In this document: piece by piece, positions 33,309 through 41,770 of the stretch
How the letters are laid out: each line of letters starts with the position of its first letter
Position numbering within the stretch: position 1 is the first letter of the stretch
From: an uncultured Oscillospiraceae bacterium
GTDB lineage: Bacteria > Bacillota > Clostridia > Oscillospirales > Oscillospiraceae
DNA length: 64,000 nucleotides
Direction of reading: 5' to 3'
Assembly (NCBI GenBank): GCA_947626265.1
Contig: CANQRM010000017.1
Span: forward strand, 1 to 64,000
Translations under genes and position numbers: made by a program
The notes under the pieces: generated by a model
What the model was told of the DNA's origin: nothing
Seen by the model: only the letters and a program-made list of their open reading frames with translations
Databases searched by the model: none

Positions 33309-35222
33309 ATGAAACGGATATCCGGAAAACGGTATATCCTGGGCGTCGCCGCGGCGCTGGCCGTGGCGGCGCTGGTCCTCGTCGTGTTCTCCCTTTTGAG
33401 CGTCACCGACAGGAACGACATGCCTCTGGGGGACACGGAGGAGCGGCGCTACGGCTGGCGCTATGAGCTCCTGACGCCCGGCGGCGTGCAGCCCTGGGAG
33501 CCGGTGTATACGGACGGGTTCACCCTGGACCTGCCGGAGGATACCCTGGCCGTGCGCCTCACCCGTACCATGACGGAGGATATCGACCGGGCGGAGCTTA
33601 TGTGGATATGCTTTCAGGACGGGGTGGACGTGGCCCTGGACGGGGACCTTCTCTACTCCGATTTCCCCGGCCTGGAACGGGACGGGGACGGCTTTGTCCA
33701 TCCCGATGAGGCGCAGTGGGACCGCATTGGGCGGATACAGAGCGAATCGGGGCGGACGACCCGTATCGCCCTGCCCCCGGATTATATGGGCAGGGAGCTG
33801 GCCGTGACCACCTACTACCCGGCGGGCGGCGTGCGGATGCCGGAATATCCCACTCTGAGCGGCGAGGACACCGGGCTGATAGCGTTCCTCGTGGTGTCCT
33901 CGGTGCGCTATAACGCCGTCATGACCGTCTATGCGCTTTTTGCGCTGCTGATGGCGCTGGTGTTTTTGGTGGACGCCTACAACAGCAACGCCGACGGCCG
34001 GACGCTGCTCTTATGCCTCTATTTCCTGATGCTGTTTCTGAAGGAGGCCTACGGCTCCAACGCCGGGTATTACAGCGTCCTCACCTCCCGGCTGGACCTG
34101 CGGTTTCTGAGCGCGGTATATACGGTGCCGCTGTACCTGTACCTGGTGCTGCGGATGAAGGGCAAGTGGAAGTGGCCCCTGTTCGGTGTAGTGCTGGTAT
34201 GGGCGGTCTGCGACGCGCTGTGGGAGTTTTTCCTGCTGCGGCGCACCCCCGAAGGCGATGCGGGTCTGGTGGGGATGGATACGCTGGCGGTGCTGCTGGT
34301 GGTGACCGTGGGCCTTTGCGCCGACGGCCTGCGGCAAAAGAACCTCACCAGGCAGGAGAAACGGCGTCTTCTCATTTACGGACTCATCGCCGCCGGGCTC
34401 GCGGCGGTCTTTGTGCTGAACCGGGTGTGGGCCTGGGAAGGCGACTTCATCGGCTATTTCCGGGATGAGCTGTGGATGGGCCTTCTGGCGGGCAACAGCT
34501 GGCCCGTGGTGAGCCTGCTGACCAGCATCATCTCCTGGATGACCGTGATCGTGGTGGTGACGGAGGCGTTCCGCCGCACCATGCGCACCCGCCGGACCAT
34601 GGACGTGCTCCGGGAGCGGGAACAGCAGACCATGGCGGGCTATGAGCGCCTGCTGGCCTCGGAGGACGCCACCCGCGCCCTGCACCATGAGATGCGCCAC
34701 CATATGCTAGCCCTGTCCGCCATCCTGGCCGACGGGGACGTAGAGCGGGCCCGCCGGTATGTGGACACCGTGGCCGACGACCTGGACCAGACACCCGCCG
34801 GGCGCTACTGCCAGAACATCCTGGTGGACATGATCGCCGGCAGCTTCCTGGACCGGGCCAAAGCCGAGGGCATCCGGGTGGAGCACCGGCTGAATGTGCC
34901 CCAGGAGCTGGATATCGCCGACGAGGACCTGAGCGTGTTTTTGAGCAATATGCTGCAAAACGCTTTGGAGGCCTGCCGCCGTATCGGCCCGGACAGGGAC
35001 CGGCATATCTGGGTGGATATGCACCTCCGGGGCAATTTCCTCTGTATCCAGTGCGTCAACAGCGCCCCGGACGAGGAAGAGGAGCCTCGGGAGCGCCCCG
35101 GCCACGGGTACGGCATCGCCGCCATGCGCGCCGTCGCGGAAAAATACAACAGCGTCCTGCTCTTAGAGCGGACGCCGGGTGAATTTTCTGCGATGAGCGA
35201 TTTCTGCCTGGAGCAGCTCTGA
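33309..35222 (+). CDS. 7TM membrane sensor kinase with GHKL ATPase domain
   Basis: 637 residues. TM1 (about 11-32), an extracytoplasmic beta-rich domain (about 35-190), seven TM helices (about 198-425) in the style of 7TM-DISM receptors, a short coiled coil (about 428-455), a His box (ALHHEMRHHML, about 460), and a GHKL ATPase with NMLQNALEACRR (N box) and GHGYGIAAM (G box). Such kinases pair with LytTR regulators, and the regulator at 35227-35946 lies 4 bases away in convergent orientation. RBS GAAAGGGAG. Confidence 0.87.
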   Translation: MKRISGKRYILGVAAALAVAALVLVVFSLLSVTDRNDMPLGDTEERRYGWRYELLTPGGVQPWEPVYTDGFTLDLPEDTLAVRLTRTMTEDIDRAELMWICFQDGVDVALDGDLLYSDFPGLERDGDGFVHPDEAQWDRIGRIQSESGRTTRIALPPDYMGRELAVTTYYPAGGVRMPEYPTLSGEDTGLIAFLVVSSVRYNAVMTVYALFALLMALVFLVDAYNSNADGRTLLLCLYFLMLFLKEAYGSNAGYYSVLTSRLDLRFLSAVYTVPLYLYLVLRMKGKWKWPLFGVVLVWAVCDALWEFFLLRRTPEGDAGLVGMDTLAVLLVVTVGLCADGLRQKNLTRQEKRRLLIYGLIAAGLAAVFVLNRVWAWEGDFIGYFRDELWMGLLAGNSWPVVSLLTSIISWMTVIVVVTEAFRRTMRTRRTMDVLREREQQTMAGYERLLASEDATRALHHEMRHHMLALSAILADGDVERARRYVDTVADDLDQTPAGRYCQNILVDMIAGSFLDRAKAEGIRVEHRLNVPQELDIADEDLSVFLSNMLQNALEACRRIGPDRDRHIWVDMHLRGNFLCIQCVNSAPDEEEEPRERPGHGYGIAAMRAVAEKYNSVLLLERTPGEFSAMSDFCLEQL

Positions 35223-35226
35223 TGTC

Positions 35227-35946
35227 TCAGCCGGAGGGGTGGCGGCGCCGGTCGAAGGCGGCCAGGCCCAGCTGGATGCTGGCGTAGTCGGCCCGGCTCA
35301 TGGGGATGATGTCCCCGGAGGACAGGCGGAGCCTGTCCCGGCCGATGACCGCGATATGTTCCAGATTCACAAGATAGCTGCGGTGTATCCGCACGAACTG
35401 CCCGGCGGGAAGCTGGCGCTCCAGCTCCTGCAGCGAGCCCCGCCAGGAGCTCTCGCTGCCGTCCCGGCGGCGCAGGTTCACCACGTGGTTATATACCTCG
35501 AAATAGAGCACGTCCGACAGGGGCATGCGCACCGTCCCCTGGGGCGTGGCGAGAGACAGCGTATTCACGGCCCGCCGGGCCAGAAACCGGTCCAGCACCT
35601 CCGCCAGCCGCTCCTCCTCCAGGGGCTTTAAGAGGAAGTGCAGGGGCTGGGCGTCATAGCCCGCCACGGCGAACTGCTGGCTGCTGGTGACGAACACCAG
35701 GTCGATGTCCCAATTCTGCTCCCGCAGAAGCTTTCCGAAGCGGATGCCCTTCTCCTCACCGAAGAGGATGTCCTGGAAGAGAAGATCGCACCGCGCCCCC
35801 CGCTTCAGCGCGGACAGCACCCGGGCCGGGTCGGGATACAGCGTCACATGGCACTGATCGCCCCGCTTCTCAAAGGCGCGGCTCAGCATGGACGAAAGCT
35901 CCGCCGCGAAGGCGGCGTCATCGTCGCAGATAAATATCTCATACAT
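35227..35946 (-). CDS. LytTR-family response regulator
   Basis: 239 residues from ATG 35946; an in-frame ATG at 35964 has no ribosome site and runs through a G9 tract. The receiver domain (EIFICDDDAAFAAELSSML, phospho-Asp in LLFQDILFGEEKG, Lys in HFLLKPLEEE) is followed by a LytTR DNA-binding domain (about 140-235: VLYFEVYNHVVNLRRRDG, FVRIHRSYLVNLEHI). It is the obvious partner of the convergent GHKL kinase, although the two are not in one operon. Its leader contains a G9 tract that doubles as the Shine-Dalgarno and a 10-bp direct repeat. Confidence 0.88.
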   Translation of the reverse strand: MYEIFICDDDAAFAAELSSMLSRAFEKRGDQCHVTLYPDPARVLSALKRGARCDLLFQDILFGEEKGIRFGKLLREQNWDIDLVFVTSSQQFAVAGYDAQPLHFLLKPLEEERLAEVLDRFLARRAVNTLSLATPQGTVRMPLSDVLYFEVYNHVVNLRRRDGSESSWRGSLQELERQLPAGQFVRIHRSYLVNLEHIAVIGRDRLRLSSGDIIPMSRADYASIQLGLAAFDRRRHPSG

Positions 35947-35979
35947 AGCCGTACCCCCCCCCATTCATAATAGCCGTAC
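35945..35979 (-). repeat. 10-bp direct repeat and G9 tract in the response regulator leader
   Basis: GTACGGCTAT occurs twice on the minus strand (35945-35954 and 35970-35979), 25 bases apart start to start, with a homopolymer of nine G (35954-35962) between. LytTR proteins bind direct repeats, usually 21-22 bases apart, so autoregulation is possible but the spacing is off. Confidence 0.4.
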
Positions 35980-36090
35980 TCCCCTTCCCGCAAAAATACC
36001 TTATTACTTTACCACATTCACGTGGAAAAATCAAAGCATACATGCAGACAAACGGGGAACATCCTGAAACGAAGCAAGGAGGTCATCGGG

Positions 36091-37128
36091 ATGGACGAAC
36101 TGAGAGCGAGGACCAATCCCGCATTCAACGGAGCCAGGTCCACCCTGGTGTATCTCATGAAGGCCGGGGACGAGGACGCGGCCATGATGGCCAGGGAACT
36201 GCACATCGACCCGGACGAGGTGTTCAAAGGTGAACAGCAGGCCGCCCTTTCCATGGGCATGATGGCCGGCACGGACGCCTACCACGAGATCATGAACCGG
36301 TTTCTGGCCGCCGGGCCGGAGAAGACCGTCGTGGACCTGGGCTGCGGCTACACCCCCCGGGCCCTGTGGAAGGGCCTTGAAAACAAGCGCTTCATCGGCT
36401 GCGACCTGCCCATCGTCATCGACGATATGGCCCCGCTGATGAAAAGGCTGCTGGCTGGTAAAAACCGGCCCACGCCGGCGGAGTACCGGGCCGCGGACTT
36501 CACCAGCTACACCTCCCTCCGGGCCGCCCTGGACGGGGTGGAGGGGCCGGTGTGCCTCACCGCCGAGAGCACGCTTACCTATCTCACCCAGTCGGAGGTG
36601 CGGCAGCTGTGCGCCAACGTGCGGCGGGTGCTGAAGGAGTTCGGCGGCCGCTGGCTCACCCCCGACGTGGAGTCCGGCCAGCGCACCGTGGGCACCCTGG
36701 TGGCCGTGCTGGGCGTGGAGGGCTTCAAGAACGTCGTCAGCGTCTTCACCACCCTGTCCGCCCAGGCGGACGTGGTGGTGGGCGACAACGACATGGTCAT
36801 CCGCTATGGCTACAAGGACGACTACCCCAAGGCCGAGGCCCTGCTGAAGGAAGTGGGCCTGAGGGTGCGGAAGCTGCCCATGGGCGAGCACATGCCGGAG
36901 CTGAAGGTGTTCTCCCAGCTGAACGAACAGCAGCGCCAGGCCATGAAGAAGCTCTATGCGGACCTGGTCGTCTGGGAGCTGACCCCGGACCCGGACTGGA
37001 CCGAGCCTGTTCAGGCGACGGCGGGCGGCGCCTTCGGCCTGGATGGCCGTGGATGGCGGCGGGCTCACCATCACCCTCCGGGGCCGGGTGGACTCCCTCA
37101 CCGCGCCGGAGTTTCTGGCCGCCTTTGA
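36091..37128 (+). CDS. LCM-type SAM methyltransferase, frameshifted before its STAS domain
   Basis: The frame encodes 345 residues from ATG 36091 (AAGGAGG 9 bases upstream). About 1-310 is a class I methyltransferase resembling the leucine-carboxyl-methyltransferase/PpmA type: SAM site VVDLGCGYTPRALW, CDLPIV, and ESTLTYLTQSEV followed by FGGRWLTPD. It is a close copy of 37359-38597. Aligning the two by eye shows that this copy lost 2 bases (net) around 37036-37060, where GGATGGC is repeated. The last 30 residues are therefore out of frame, and the STAS domain continues in the frame 37043-37330. It is either a broken paralogue, a split gene, or a sequencing error. Confidence 0.75.
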   Translation: MDELRARTNPAFNGARSTLVYLMKAGDEDAAMMARELHIDPDEVFKGEQQAALSMGMMAGTDAYHEIMNRFLAAGPEKTVVDLGCGYTPRALWKGLENKRFIGCDLPIVIDDMAPLMKRLLAGKNRPTPAEYRAADFTSYTSLRAALDGVEGPVCLTAESTLTYLTQSEVRQLCANVRRVLKEFGGRWLTPDVESGQRTVGTLVAVLGVEGFKNVVSVFTTLSAQADVVVGDNDMVIRYGYKDDYPKAEALLKEVGLRVRKLPMGEHMPELKVFSQLNEQQRQAMKKLYADLVVWELTPDPDWTEPVQATAGGAFGLDGRGWRRAHHHPPGPGGLPHRAGVSGRL

Positions 37129-37330
37129 GAAGGCCGCCGGGGAAAACGCCCTCACGGCCGCCAGGGTGGATATGTCGGGCCTTGAGTACATATCCTCCGC
37201 GGGCCTGCGGGTGCTGCTCATCATGACGAAGCGCCTGGGGGCGGGGCACGTCACCGTCACCGGGGCCAACGAGCTCATCCTCTCCATCTTCGAGCAGACC
37301 GGCTACGACGACGTGCTGACCATCAACTGA
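37043..37330 (+). CDS. STAS domain, detached by frameshift from the methyltransferase
   Basis: 95 residues: a complete STAS-type fold of the anti-sigma-factor-antagonist class (VTLRGRVDSLTAPEFLAAF-like start, RVDMSGLEYISSAGLRVLL, TGYDDVLTIN). It corresponds one to one with the C terminus of the fused protein at 37359-38597. Here it starts at ATG 37043 inside the end of the upstream frame and without a ribosome site. It may be made by coupled re-initiation or not at all. The Ser in YISSAGL is the usual phosphorylation position in STAS antagonists. Confidence 0.6.
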   Translation: MAVDGGGLTITLRGRVDSLTAPEFLAAFEKAAGENALTAARVDMSGLEYISSAGLRVLLIMTKRLGAGHVTVTGANELILSIFEQTGYDDVLTIN

Positions 37331-37358
37331 CCCAGCAAATCATAAGGAGGCAACATAC

Positions 37359-38597
37359 ATGGATGAACTGAGAGCGAGGACCAACCCCGCGTTCAACGCG
37401 GCCAGATCCACCCTGGTGTATCTCATGAAGGCCGGGGACGAAGACGCGGCCATGATGGCAAAGGAGCTGCACATCGACCCGGAGGCCCAGTTCGGCGGCG
37501 AACAGCAGGCCGCCCTCTCTCTGGGCATGATGGCCTGCGTGGACGCCTACCACGAGGTCATGGACCGGTTCCTGGCCGCCGCGCCGGAGAAGACCGTCGT
37601 GGACCTGGGCTGCGGCTACACCCCCCGGGCCCTGTGGAAGGGTCTTGAAAACAAGCGCTTCCTTGGCTGCGACCTGCCCATCGTGACAGACGAGATGGCC
37701 CCGCTGGCCGCGAAGCTGCTGGCCGGTAAAGGCCGCCCCGCCCCGGCGGAATACCGGGCCGCGGACTTTACGAGCTACGCCTCCCTGCGCTCTGCCCTGG
37801 ACGGGGTGGAGGGGCCGGTATGCCTCACCACCGAGGGGACGCTGACCTATCTGACCCAGTGGGAGGTGCGGCAGCTGTGCGCCAACGTGCGGCGGGTGCT
37901 GAGAGAGTTCGGCGGCCGCTGGCTCACCCCGGACCCGGAGGCGAACAAACGCACCCTGGGCACGCTGCGGGCCGTGATGGGCGAGGAGGCCATCAAAAAC
38001 ATGATGAGCGCCTACAATACCCTGTCCGCCCAGTCGGATGTGACGGTGGGCGACAACGATCTGGTGGTCCGCTCCGGGGCGAAGGACGGATTTGAGAAGG
38101 CCGCGGCCCTTCTGGCCGAAAACGGCCTGAAGGCGAAGCAGCTTCCCATAGGCGAGCATATGCCGGAGCTGAAGGTGTTCGCCCAGCTGGACGAGCAGCA
38201 GCGGGAGAATATGAAGAAGCTGTACGCGGGCCTGACCATCTGGGAGATCACCCCGGACCCGGCCTGGAAGGAGCCGGTCCAGGAGACGGGCAGCGCCTTT
38301 GCCCTGCGCACGGATGTGGACGGCAGCGAGGTCACCCTCACCCTCCGGGGCCGGGTGGACTCCCTCACCGCGCCGGAGTTTCTGGCCGCCTTTGAGAAGG
38401 CCGCGGACGCCCATGTCCTCACGGACGCCAGGGTGGATATGTCCCATCTGGAGTATATCTCCTCCGCGGGGCTGCGGGTGCTGCTCATTATCGCAAAGCG
38501 CCTGGGCGTGGGCCATGTGACCATCACCGGCGCCAGCGAGCCGGTCCGCTCCATCTTTGAGCAGACGGGCTATAATTACGTGCTTACCATAAAGTAA
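37359..38597 (+). CDS. Methyltransferase-STAS fusion protein
   Basis: 412 residues, intact version of the duplicated gene. Residues about 1-305 form a class I SAM methyltransferase of the LCM/Ppm type (VVDLGCGYTPRALW, GTLTYLTQWEVRQLC, FGGRWLTPD), and about 318-412 a STAS domain (LRGRVDSLTAPEFLAAFEKA, DMSHLEYISSAGLRVLLI). STAS domains bind partner anti-sigma factors or transport proteins; fusion to a methyltransferase is unusual. AAGGAGG precedes ATG 37359. Next downstream, 18 bases away, is a Cys-rich double-glycine peptide, so peptide modification is one hypothesis. Carboxyl methylation would fit the LCM relationship, but the substrate is unknown. Confidence 0.8.
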   Translation: MDELRARTNPAFNAARSTLVYLMKAGDEDAAMMAKELHIDPEAQFGGEQQAALSLGMMACVDAYHEVMDRFLAAAPEKTVVDLGCGYTPRALWKGLENKRFLGCDLPIVTDEMAPLAAKLLAGKGRPAPAEYRAADFTSYASLRSALDGVEGPVCLTTEGTLTYLTQWEVRQLCANVRRVLREFGGRWLTPDPEANKRTLGTLRAVMGEEAIKNMMSAYNTLSAQSDVTVGDNDLVVRSGAKDGFEKAAALLAENGLKAKQLPIGEHMPELKVFAQLDEQQRENMKKLYAGLTIWEITPDPAWKEPVQETGSAFALRTDVDGSEVTLTLRGRVDSLTAPEFLAAFEKAADAHVLTDARVDMSHLEYISSAGLRVLLIIAKRLGVGHVTITGASEPVRSIFEQTGYNYVLTIK

Positions 38598-38615
38598 AAC
38601 ACAAGGAGGAAGAAA

Positions 38616-38840
38616 ATGAACACCATGAACGAAGAGGCCCTGGACGCCGTGACCGGCGGCGCTATGAGCTGGGAAGTTTTATTCTCCAAGACCAACTGTG
38701 CGGACTGCGCCAACAACAAGAACGGACAGATCTGCCCCCACCTGGCGGAAGAGGCCGCGAAGGCCGCACAGGCGGCAAAAAACAGCCAAGACTATCATTG
38801 CTACTACAGGCGGGCAGCCACGTCTGCCTGCCTGGTATAA
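38616..38840 (+). CDS. Cys-rich peptide with double-glycine leader (RiPP/bacteriocin-like)
   Basis: 74 residues. A short leader EEALDAVTGG (GG at 14-15) is followed by a 59-residue core with five Cys (NCADCANNKNGQIC, HCYYRRAATSAC). The leader resembles the bacteriocin-type ELxxEALDAVxGG signal. AAGGAGG precedes the ATG. It lies between the methyltransferase-STAS gene and a two-TM miniprotein. A related peptide (57629-57865) shares the leader, NC-x2-C, CYY and a C-terminal Cys. There is no radical-SAM, LanM or ABC exporter nearby, so maturation cannot be assigned. Confidence 0.7.
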   Translation: MNTMNEEALDAVTGGAMSWEVLFSKTNCADCANNKNGQICPHLAEEAAKAAQAAKNSQDYHCYYRRAATSACLV

Positions 38841-38868
38841 GAACATTAGTATATAAGGAGGAAGAAAA

Positions 38869-39063
38869 ATGAAGGTATCGGAAAAGATCAGGCTGGTCGT
38901 CAGCATCATAGCGGCGGCGGGGGTGTTCGGCATCTGCTTCGTGCTGTATGAGAACGAGGCGCTGCCCCTGGGCATCCGCATCACCACCGCGGTGTTCGCC
39001 GTGGTGAACCTGGTCTGCACCTACATGTCCGCCCAGGACACGGTCAAGCGGAACAAGAAGTGA
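38869..39063 (+). CDS. Two-TM 64-aa membrane protein
   Basis: Starts MKVSEKIRLVVSIIAAAGVF; two hydrophobic helices (about 8-26 and 34-53) are joined by a short acidic loop, and the end is basic (DTVKRNKK). It has an excellent AAGGAGG and lies 28 bases after the Cys-rich peptide gene, before a strong terminator, so it closes that small operon. Small two-TM proteins beside bacteriocin-like peptides can give immunity; this is a positional guess. Confidence 0.65.
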   Translation: MKVSEKIRLVVSIIAAAGVFGICFVLYENEALPLGIRITTAVFAVVNLVCTYMSAQDTVKRNKK

Positions 39064-39078
39064 TCCTCCCCGGCGCAG

Positions 39079-39118
39079 GAAGAGCAGGCACTTTGAATGT
39101 GCCTGCTCTTCTTTTTTT
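39079..39118 (+). terminator. Strong terminator of the methyltransferase-peptide operon
   Basis: 13-bp stem GAAGAGCAGGCAC/GTGCCTGCTCTTC, 7-base loop, then TTTTTTT. It separates this operon from the convergent 15-gene minus-strand operon. Confidence 0.92.
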
Positions 39119-39132
39119 GTCCGCACGGGGTC

Positions 39133-41736
39133 TCAGCGCTTCATCTTCACCCAGCTGGGGCCGTCGTCCTGGTCGCCCCGGACGATGGCGTGGCCGATCT
39201 CCAAAGAGGCCACCATCTCCTGCTGCTCCTCATTGAGACCCATGCCCCGGGCCATCACCTCGATGTCGTCCGGCGAGGCCAGGCGGTGGGTGATCTTGTA
39301 GTTGGTGTTCTTGATGGCGTCCTCGATAAGGCGGGTGGGCACCTGGTCCACGATCATCATGCCCTGGCCGTAGCTGCGTATCTCGGAGAGGATGTTGGTG
39401 AACAGGTCCGCCGCGGCCATCTCCGGGCTTCCGCCCCCGGCCGTGGGGGTGGGGCGGGTGAGTACGTTGTGGGCCTCCTCGATGAGCATCAGGTGCATGA
39501 GCCGGTTCTTCTTCGCCTCGGCCCGGTAGGCCGGGTCGTTGGCGTAGCGGGACTGGCGGTACTCATACAGCGCCAGCAGCAGCAGCGACATGATGAGCGC
39601 CTTGTCCTTGCTGCCGGCCAGACAGCTCAGGTTGATCACCGCCGGGCGGGAGAACAGCTCGTCGAAGTCCACGGAGCGGGGCGTGTTGAGGATGCTGCCC
39701 CGGGTGCCCCGCTTTAAGTACTCAAAGCGGGTGCGCAATATCTCCTCGAAGCTGTCCTTCGTCTGCTGGGCGTAGGTCTTACGCTTGATGATGGCGTTGC
39801 CCGCGCAGCCGAGGGATACCATGGTGGGGTACTGCTTCATCTGCTCGTTGAGCCGCTGGTCGATGTCGATGCCCGCGTTGGTGGTCTTGACCCGGATGCA
39901 GTGCTGCACCGACTCGTCGATCAGGATGGGGATGATGTCCTCCGAGGGCAGGCAGGCGTTCAAAAGCGTGGCGAAGTGCTCGCTGTGCTGCTGGATGCGC
40001 ACCTTGCTGTCCCGGTAGGCCGCGGGCTGGAAGGGGTTGAGATGAAACTGCGGAAGCTCCACGCCGTCGAACTCATCCGCGCCGGGCATATAGATGGTGA
40101 ACTGGGACTGCTCCGGCAGGGTCTTGTTCATCTCCATGGCCCAGGTGACGTAGTCGTCCTTGGCGGGCTCTATGATCAGCACCGGGATGTTCTTGCCCAG
40201 CACCTCCCGCAGGATACGCTTGCAGGTGGTGGACTTGCCCGAGCCCGTGCTGCCAGCCACCAGGGTGTGGCGCACCAGGGCGTTCACATCCATGGCGTAG
40301 TCGGATACCTGCTGGGCGCCCATATCCATGAGCTGGCCCAGCACGATGGCGTTCTCCTTTTGGCGCACCACGGCGGGGTTCGCCGCGAAGTGGACCGCGT
40401 TGCGCACGAAGCGCAGGCCCGGCACGTCGTTGTGGGGCAGGCTGGTGGCCAGGGACAGCTCCTGGGTGGTCAGGGGCGTGGTCAGGCTCTCATACATGCG
40501 GCCCAGGACGTGCCAGTGGCCGCCGGGGTCGTCCGTGGGCACCGGCAGCGGCACGAAGCGCATGCTGCTGATCATCTCATGTATCTGCTCGTTGCCGGAG
40601 GTGTTGATGACCCGGATGGGCTCGACGTAGCTCTCGCTGCCCGAATAGACGGACCGGAGCAGCGCCAGCACCGCGTCCACCGTCTCCCGCTCCTCCCCCA
40701 GCACATAGGTGCCCACCTGCCAGAAGCCCATGCTGCGGCCGCCCTCCATGCGGGCGACGTGCTTGTCGATGAGCTTTTCGCAGTAGCTGATGGTGAAGTC
40801 CTTGTGCTCATGGGTGAGGCTGCTGGTGAGGCTGTGGGTCTGGGTCTCGCTCTTCCCCTTGTCGCCCACCAGCGCGCCCATCATGGTGGACAGCAGTGAC
40901 ATGCCCGCGTAGCCCAGCAGGTTGCCCGTCATGCCGGAGATGAGCGTGGCGGACTGCACCATGCTGAGGATGACCGCCATGCCCGAGCGGCGGGTCTTGC
41001 TGGAGCCCTCGTTGGTACCCTCGTTCTCGCCCTGGGACTCGCTGTAGGACGCCAGGGTGTGCAGCTCGCTTTTGATGCGCAGGAGCTTCTGCTGCAGCTG
41101 GGTGATCTCCGCGTCCTTCGCCGGGTCCGCGATCACCACCAGGGCGTAGTTTTTGTGGCTGCCGCCGGCGGTGATGCCGCCGGCCAGCTTGTCCAGCGTC
41201 TGGGCCAGGGGATGGTCGTCCCGGCCCTGGAGCGAGGGGATGCCCGTGACCACGCCCGTAAACTCCCCGGCGGGGCTCAGCGTCTCGGCCATGTCGAAGC
41301 CGGCGTTCTGCTCCTGCAGGACCGCGCCGGGCATATAGACGGACACGCACTGCTTCATCACGTTGCACGCGGCGTGGCGGTTGCCGTCGCCGTTGATGGC
41401 GCCCAGGTATATCTTCGTCTGCCCCTTGACCCGGCGCAGGACGAAGGCCACCTTCAGCCCCAGGGTGTGGCAGGCACTGAGCACGCTCTGCCACGCCTGC
41501 AGAAGGCCGTACCCATTCTCGTCGTCCATGGGCAGGCGGTCGATCTGCAGCCAGCCGAAGGGGGCGTTGAGACCGGAGACGGAGATGTCCCACTGCTCAG
41601 GGTTTTGTATGTTGTTGAGATAGTTCCGGCTCAGCTGCATGTCCATCAGATAGGGCATCCAGTTGCCGCCGATCTGCTCCTCGGCCATCGACAGCTCCAG
41701 CTTTGTAGGCTGGCGCACCATCAGCTCGGTCTGCAT
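39133..41736 (-). CDS. HerA/VirB4-like P-loop ATPase (DUF87-type)
   Basis: 867 residues. The N-terminal half is unrecognised, with a Ser/Thr/Glu-rich low-complexity part (about 235-255) and a hydrophobic stretch (about 255-300) that may associate with membrane. The C-terminal half is a HerA/FtsK-superfamily motor: Walker A AGSTGSGKSTTCKRI (about 493-507), LIIEPAKDDY, Walker B LMLIEEAHNVL (about 750), sensor MMIVDQVPTRL, and an Arg in THRLASPDD. Relatives pump DNA or act in conflict systems, often with NurA or SIR2 nucleases, none of which is adjacent. It is the last gene of the 15-gene operon, 34 bases after the Hsp70-like gene. Confidence 0.85.
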   Translation of the reverse strand: MQTELMVRQPTKLELSMAEEQIGGNWMPYLMDMQLSRNYLNNIQNPEQWDISVSGLNAPFGWLQIDRLPMDDENGYGLLQAWQSVLSACHTLGLKVAFVLRRVKGQTKIYLGAINGDGNRHAACNVMKQCVSVYMPGAVLQEQNAGFDMAETLSPAGEFTGVVTGIPSLQGRDDHPLAQTLDKLAGGITAGGSHKNYALVVIADPAKDAEITQLQQKLLRIKSELHTLASYSESQGENEGTNEGSSKTRRSGMAVILSMVQSATLISGMTGNLLGYAGMSLLSTMMGALVGDKGKSETQTHSLTSSLTHEHKDFTISYCEKLIDKHVARMEGGRSMGFWQVGTYVLGEERETVDAVLALLRSVYSGSESYVEPIRVINTSGNEQIHEMISSMRFVPLPVPTDDPGGHWHVLGRMYESLTTPLTTQELSLATSLPHNDVPGLRFVRNAVHFAANPAVVRQKENAIVLGQLMDMGAQQVSDYAMDVNALVRHTLVAGSTGSGKSTTCKRILREVLGKNIPVLIIEPAKDDYVTWAMEMNKTLPEQSQFTIYMPGADEFDGVELPQFHLNPFQPAAYRDSKVRIQQHSEHFATLLNACLPSEDIIPILIDESVQHCIRVKTTNAGIDIDQRLNEQMKQYPTMVSLGCAGNAIIKRKTYAQQTKDSFEEILRTRFEYLKRGTRGSILNTPRSVDFDELFSRPAVINLSCLAGSKDKALIMSLLLLALYEYRQSRYANDPAYRAEAKKNRLMHLMLIEEAHNVLTRPTPTAGGGSPEMAAADLFTNILSEIRSYGQGMMIVDQVPTRLIEDAIKNTNYKITHRLASPDDIEVMARGMGLNEEQQEMVASLEIGHAIVRGDQDDGPSWVKMKR

Positions 41737-41770
41737 CGGATATCCTCCTTATTTCACAGAGCGAATTAGT

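Noticed and set aside
39133-41736. Conjugation or type IV secretion gene because of VirB4-like motifs
   Set aside because: No relaxase, coupling protein, pilin or other VirB genes are adjacent; HerA-like assignment without a secretion role is safer.
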